NCBI GenBank assembly: GCA_949130485.1
Contig: OX422184.1
Location: 24,422,917 to 24,486,916, forward strand
Direction of reading: 5' to 3'
DNA: 64,000 bases
Source of the DNA: Agelas oroides
Taxonomy: Eukaryota > Porifera > Demospongiae > Agelasida > Agelasidae
Shown: positions 59,101 through 64,000 of the stretch, in pieces
How positions within the stretch are numbered: position 1 is the stretch's first letter
How the letters are laid out: each line of letters begins with the position of its first letter
Notes under the pieces: generated by a model
Seen by the model: the letters and a program-made list of their open reading frames with translations, nothing else
Told to the model about the DNA's origin: nothing
Databases searched by the model: none
Program-made: the position numbers and the translations under genes

Positions 59101-61764
59101 TGATGGATACATGCTCCTGAGTGACATGACCAGTTGTGGAGGTGTGTTGACATGAGCATCAAGGGAAGACATTAATTGATTTCACTTTCATAGCTACCTG
59201 TCTTAATTGTACACAGATGTTGACGAGTGTTTGGAGGCAGTAGCCAATCAGAGAGACATTTGCCCAGCCAACACTGCCTGTGTGAACACCATTGGTTCAT
59301 TTCAGTGTGTCTGTGTACCCGGATATGAATTAGTGGATGAAACATGCCGACGTAAGTTTGAGTAATTCAGTTTCTGACCAAAACTTCTCATAAGCAATAC
59401 GTGTTATTTTCAACCATTATAGGCATTATGGAAAACATTACTTCAGCACCAGTAGTCATGCAGGTTGTCCCAAACATTGGGGAAAACAACAAAGTTAACT
59501 TTACGGTGACCACCTTCAGTGTTGTGGAGGTGGGTACACTTTTTGTTTCGATGATTATCTTATATCTTGCATATTTATGTTTCAGTTGTTTATGTCTCAA
59601 TCAGCTGACAGGTGAAGTGATTCAGCGATTTCGAAGAGCTACAGCTCAGGCTGTGACGAGATACTGCTCACAGACTCCATGCATTACTGTCAATTCCACC
59701 AACCACAATCAAAGGTTGTGTACGTGACACTAATCTCTGCTTAATTTAATACTTATGGGCTGATTGATTTATGGTCCTTTTCTTATATTGGTAACTTCCA
59801 TGCAGTGGTAGTCTGCAATACCAGGAGTTAGTGCTGTCTTCTATGACCTAGTAGAAAAGTTTGCCAATTCTACCACACTGCTGTATGACTAGTCACCTTT
59901 TTGTATGCTTTTTGTTTTGCAATTTTGACCATCACAATGATCTGATTATATTTCATTGCCTCTATACTTTACATTTTTACTTGCAGTGTTACTGGTCTTA
60001 CGGCAGTGGCAATGGATGTAGCTGTTCCCAGAACAAACATTAGGGAAGATTCCAATGGAAACCCAGTGCTGTCCTTCTATGTTCAGTTCAGCTCCAGTGT
60101 CTTCTTGAGTGCAGATACACTGGCTACTGCTGTCAAGGTTGGTACATGAGAATGAATCTTACATTCCTTTTCTTCATTCTTATCTGTAATCTTGTATCAC
60201 TTTGCATCATTCTTGTTTGTAATCGAGCTGCACTATACAGACCATGCTCATAGTATAACTTTACTCTCTGTGCTAACCATGTGCGTGTACATTTCTGTGT
60301 TTTGTCTGATTTCCCTTTAAGTAGAGACGTGGATGAAATATTTACTCTTTATTTTGCAGCAAGCTGATGACTTGTATCAAGATGTTGGATACATTCCTCG
60401 AGGTAGTATAACTAGTTAGTGTTCACAACACTTGTGATGTTATTTCTACATATATGTAATATATTTGGTTCCAAATTATTCTCGGATTTCTCAAGGTGAT
60501 GCACTAATCACAGCAATATCTGTTCCTGAAACATAATCCGGTGTTGAACTGAAAGCATACTTTATCAGCAAATGTTCTCCCTTCCAGAGTGCAACTTAAC
60601 CTGCCCTGATGGGTACACCGTGTTTGATGATTGCTCTGGCTGTGAGTTGACGGATATTTGCTTGGCAGAAAACCCATGCCTAAATGGAGGCACATGCTAC
60701 CTTGTAAGGGCACCCAATGACTACAGGTGTGACTGTCCTGAAGCGGCAGAAGGAGCAAGATGTGAAGGTATCTGGTTAGTGTGTGGGTGAATTTATGGTT
60801 ACATAAATAGTCACATGGTATCAAGACACAGTCTTTTATCATAGTACAAGTAGTGTAGCTTCACCCTGGTGCATATGGGTTAGGGTAACTTTTATTATTG
60901 TGTCTCAAAAATAGAGGTGCTATCTTAGTAGCTATAGTGTAACACAGCCTTGGATGGCTTCCAAAACACCACTGCTGCCCCCATGCATGGCTTGGTCACA
61001 TTTTAAGCCTCCGGTCGGGTGACTTTATACCGGTAGCTTTGTTCCCAGGCCAGTTCGAAAAACAGATTTGAATGCACGAGGGTAGCTAGCGGAAAACCTG
61101 CATTGAATGATAAGTTTACTGAACATAACCATTCCTTGAAAACAGATTGCTTGCACTTAAAATGTCCACACCTCCTACCTGAGAGGCCTAAAAAGTTAAT
61201 CTTGTGGAGGAGCATGCCTCCAACCACCCCCCCCCCCCCCCACCCCCACCCCCACCCCTCCCAAGATGCCTCTGTACTTGTGCACAGAATGTTTGTACAA
61301 ACCCCATGTGCTAATGCTGTGCTCAGGCATCTTCTGTACATCTGGTGAGGGGGACCCACTGCATAGTACTGCTGTAAACCAATGCAATGTCACTACCTAG
61401 ACCAACGTTATCACAGTCATTTAGTGTAATATATTTATATATGACAAAGCCTTACAATTGCATCAAATTTCCTCTATATATAGCTGCATTTGCATTCATT
61501 GCTGGCACCCCCAAAGCAACGATCAACAATGATGGAACCTATAACATAACTGTACAGTTTTCTGCTGGAAACGATGGGAGTTTTGATTGCACCCTGCGAA
61601 GGCGAGCTTCTGGTGCCATGGTGATGCGTCAACCCTGTGATTCCCTAAAAACTGACTTTACGGGAGTACAACGGGGACAGTACATTGTCAAGGTGATACG
61701 TTTGTCTGAGAACATCCGTGAAGTCATCTCAGCTCGAGTGTATGTTCCACCACTCTCAAGTTAA
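47148..61764 (+). CDS. Secreted IgGFc-binding / NIDO / AMOP / VWD / EGF protein
   Basis: Twenty-one exons join in phase, 5616 bases (1871 aa): 47148-47268, 52041-53605, 53821-54177, 54245-54777, 55229-55431, 55500-55702, 56138-56438, 56614-56919, 57097-57468, 57679-57834, 57908-58030, 58590-58715, 58789-58911, 59022-59141, 59217-59351, 59423-59529, 59605-59714, 59987-60137, 60360-60402, 60588-60767, 61484-61764. Signal peptide ([17 protein letters not shown]) in exon 1; IgGFc-binding N-terminal domain (about 45-480; [13 protein letters not shown]); NIDO (about 530-780; [24 protein letters not shown]); AMOP (about 790-930; CCYDGTG); VWD (about 928-1190; GTGDPHY); cadherin-like segment; a row of EGF modules, several calcium-binding (DIDECE, DINECE, DVDECL); last EGF in exon 20. 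I see no transmembrane helix, so it is probably secreted matrix or mucus. Introns 4.8 kb (first) to about 70 bases. Intron 9 appears to be GC-AG. Exons 16-18 have the weakest splice sites. Confidence 0.88.
47353..48028. mobile_element. TAGTCTCG-type element, 676 bases, in intron 1 of the secreted-protein gene
   Basis: TAGTCTCGGAGCCAGACCCT at the left and its mirror at the right. The exact 9-base duplication TGTTGTGCC is at 47344-47352 and 48029-48037. No convincing gene is inside. Confidence 0.92.
48190..48677. mobile_element. TAGCCTCG-type element closely related to the 8.5-kb transposon
   Basis: The left end (TAGCCTCGTACCCAGGCCGT, then TCATTAGG) differs from the autonomous terminal repeat at about two of 28 positions. 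The inner arm GTTGATTCATTGTTTCCCA is mirrored at the right. Direct repeat GGGCTATGT flanks it (48181-48189, 48678-48686), with one extra base at the left junction. Confidence 0.88.
49445..50235. mobile_element. TAGCCTCG-type element, 791 bases, with an exon-like open frame
   Basis: The terminal repeats are at least 60 bases (TAGCCTCGTACCCAGGCTCC outermost). The 8-base duplication CGTCTCTC flanks it (49437-49444, 50236-50243). Inside, 49738-49848 holds a short plus-strand open frame from an ATG to a GTGAGT donor. Confidence 0.88.
50244..52030. other. Intronic stretch with no gene seen
   Basis: The remainder of intron 1 of the secreted-protein gene. No repeat or exon with good splice signals and coding content was recognised; a small missed exon cannot be excluded. 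Confidence 0.4.
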
Positions 61765-64000
61765 TTGTACAAACAATTGCACAAGAATGAAAACAACTGT
61801 AAAGCTGTGATTGTGTAGGTAGTCTTAATAGTTGATTTGTATGCAGTAGCTAGCTGTGTGCACTCTGACACTTGCATGGTTGTACCAATTGTAGCATTTG
61901 CCAATGTTGCAACTTGTTACTATTTCTGAAGCCACTTTCTGACAGGTATACAACAGTATTTATACACACTCAGTTGCTAAGGACATGCAGGTGCTAGAAT
62001 ACAGGTGTGACTGCATAGGTGCTACATAACAATGACAGGCACTACCTAGGTGCTAGCTAACTGATAACACATTCACAGTCATTAGCAGTTTATACCACAC
62101 CAATAATGTTTGATTTTCATAGGAATTTTTGGGGGAAAAATTTTTTTTTGGTGTTTGATTTTGTTTCTTGAATGTGTTTGCATGCTTGGGAACTATAATA
62201 TGTACCGCACTTACATTAATGATCTGCAATGAAGATAAATAGTTACACACACAATTTTGTCTTAACAACGTATCCAACTTTATGTACCAATCTCTGTAGA
62301 CAGGATCATGCTTTACAAAGCATTATTGTATTCATACAACAACAATGTACAAACATTACTATACCCATACGAAAGTTTAACATAGTTTCTCTTTCATCTT
62401 GTCATTGATGACCTGCTAAGACCAATTAGTGAAGCAAAGGAGTATAGATACTCATTTGTGCATTGTCTGTGCACCCTATTACTCAAGGCCTAGGTGAGGA
62501 GTCCAGTGCTGCATGGACCAAGGTGAGGAGACCTATCCTCATTCCCAGACCACCCCCATTTATTGATCATGCATGCTAACTGACCTGTAATGACGTGTAT
62601 TCTGAGTAAGCATGACTATAAATCAGTTAGATTTTACATGCATTCTATTTGCTTATGCCTTTGATGCCTAACCGGGCCAATCAACAATTTATTACAAAAC
62701 ACACATGCGATCTGTGTGCTGTGTACATTGTTGCCTGTTTAATTGCTGTAATGTTCTGTATACTATGTGGAATGAAATTTATACACACGACACCTGTGAT
62801 ACATTTTCTGCTTATGTGCTGCCAATGCATGTAGTTGCAATGTCTACCCAAGCTATTAAGCATTTTACAGTATTCAAGGCTAGTTTTTCAGTTTCTGTTC
62901 AATGCTTTTCCCGTTTCTAGTTCCAACTCCTGCTTTTCCATAATTATACGAAGCCAGCTGTTTACCAAGAGGCGGGCACGTGTTGGGCACGAGACTAACC
63001 ACATTTAGCTATGTGGGCAGTTTGTAGCTGGTGGAATCTTGGAATGAAGGCAGCTAGTTCAGCTGGAATAATTCGATATCTGCTGTTACTACATAATTAT
63101 GAATTTTCACTTTGACTTTATACCCCCCGATAGTAGAGATGGGCAATACAATATCAATACCACCGATGCTTGGTTCCTCACAATTTTGATATGGTGCTTG
63201 GCTAGCTCACATGGACATTTGGCAGTTTCAGGTAAGGAATGGCGATGAAAGTAAAGATGATGTGCCTCGCCAAGAACATTGTTTGAAACCTTTTGTTCTA
63301 TATCGATAGCTTGCTCTGTTTGAATGTAGTTCTGTACCTTTTAATAGATTTGGAGAGGGAGCAGTCTCATTTTATTATTGTACTTTCCTATCAGACTGAA
63401 CAGAAACATGTAAGGTGTGCAAGCTTGTGTGAGCCCTAAACAAGTGTGGTATATGGTGAGAAAACATTGTCAGCTTTTTTTTTTGGGGGGGGGGGGGTGG
63501 AGGGGAGGGGGAGATGTACATGAATTCTGTCTTTAAATCATGTGCAGTGCGTTGTGCACATTGTTGTGTGACTGTGTAAAGTTGCCTTAGATCTGTCATG
63601 GCTGGTCTGACCATTTAATTTAGAGTATCCAACCTGAAATGTGAAGATGTATGCATTGATTCCAAGAATGTTCTGTGTTACCTCAACTTCACTTCCTCAT
63701 GGTGGTGCACCTACCTAGGCTGTGCAGATGATATCTGACCCCAACTTTAAACTACACATGAAGCCAGCCTGGTCAAGTACCAAAAACAAAAGAAAAACAA
63801 AGTAAAGAAATGAGAAAAACACACAACAACAATAAATTGCACAAACAAACAAAGCAGTAGCTTGGAAATTGAAGTGACTATCAGTGGCACTGGCAGAAAA
63901 AGGAATCTTATCAGACCTCATTAGCTACTGACCTCAGTCTTTGCACAGTTACTCTTCCTTGCCATCTAGCTTCCACTCACAAAATGACAGTCCTGTGCCA
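61765..64000. other. Gene-free right end
   Basis: Short open frames only. It contains the third copy of the dispersed repeat (about 63130-63400, sharing TTGGTTCCTCACAATTTTGA with 19471) and a poly-T/poly-G tract at 63475-63510. Confidence 0.5.

Overview
The window looks like animal DNA, most likely a sponge (Porifera, probably a demosponge). The genes have many exons with GT-AG introns, often only 50 to 100 bases long. One gene couples a 2A signal, a Death domain and an SH3 domain. Another is a very large secreted protein of IgGFc-binding/NIDO/AMOP/VWD/EGF type. Miniature inverted-repeat elements are extremely dense. The organism is an inference from gene content; no rRNA or mitochondrial marker is present.

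Layout. (1) 1-728 and 9541-28000 form a tandem array of one minus-strand gene family. Copy 0 enters at the left edge with only its leader exon. Copy 1 (9808-22036) is complete in my model: 10 coding exons total 3144 bases, exactly 1048 codons. It encodes a leader, a 2A ribosome-skipping motif (GDIETNPGP), a Death domain, a helical domain, a CSK-like SH3, a proline-rich region and an unrecognised C-terminal domain. Copy 2 (22581-27960) keeps only the SH3-to-C-terminus half, and a 38-base minisatellite lies where the upstream exons should be. (2) 729-9536 interrupts the copy 0/copy 1 junction. An 8476-base DNA transposon (1026-9501) sits inside a roughly 320-base MITE. It has 63-base terminal inverted repeats and carries a RecQ-like helicase and a ZAD + DUF6589 protein, and each level of the nest has its own 9-base target duplication. 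(3) An apparently intact piggyBac (14146-16946) lies in an intron of copy 1, and copy 2 preserves the matching empty TTAA site. (4) 31.1-42.3 kb holds a complete PLK1-type polo-like kinase (13 coding exons, 593 aa). (5) 42.3-47.1 kb is gene-free and full of small inverted-repeat elements. (6) 47148-61764 holds the large secreted protein (21 exons, 1871 aa). (7) 61.8-64 kb has no gene that I can see.

Common thread. At least nine elements begin TAGYCTCG (or close variants) and are flanked by 8-10-base direct repeats. They range from a 50-base palindrome to the 8.5-kb helicase/DUF6589 element, which is the natural candidate for mobilising them. From memory this resembles the helicase-bearing Academ (AcademH) lineage. 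The two most notable observations are this graded element family and the 2A-separated Death/SH3 gene in a decaying tandem array.

The multi-exon models were checked by splice-site and phase consistency. The totals of the Death-SH3, kinase, secreted-protein, helicase and piggyBac models are all exact multiples of three. Two or three tiny exons of the DUF6589 gene are unresolved.
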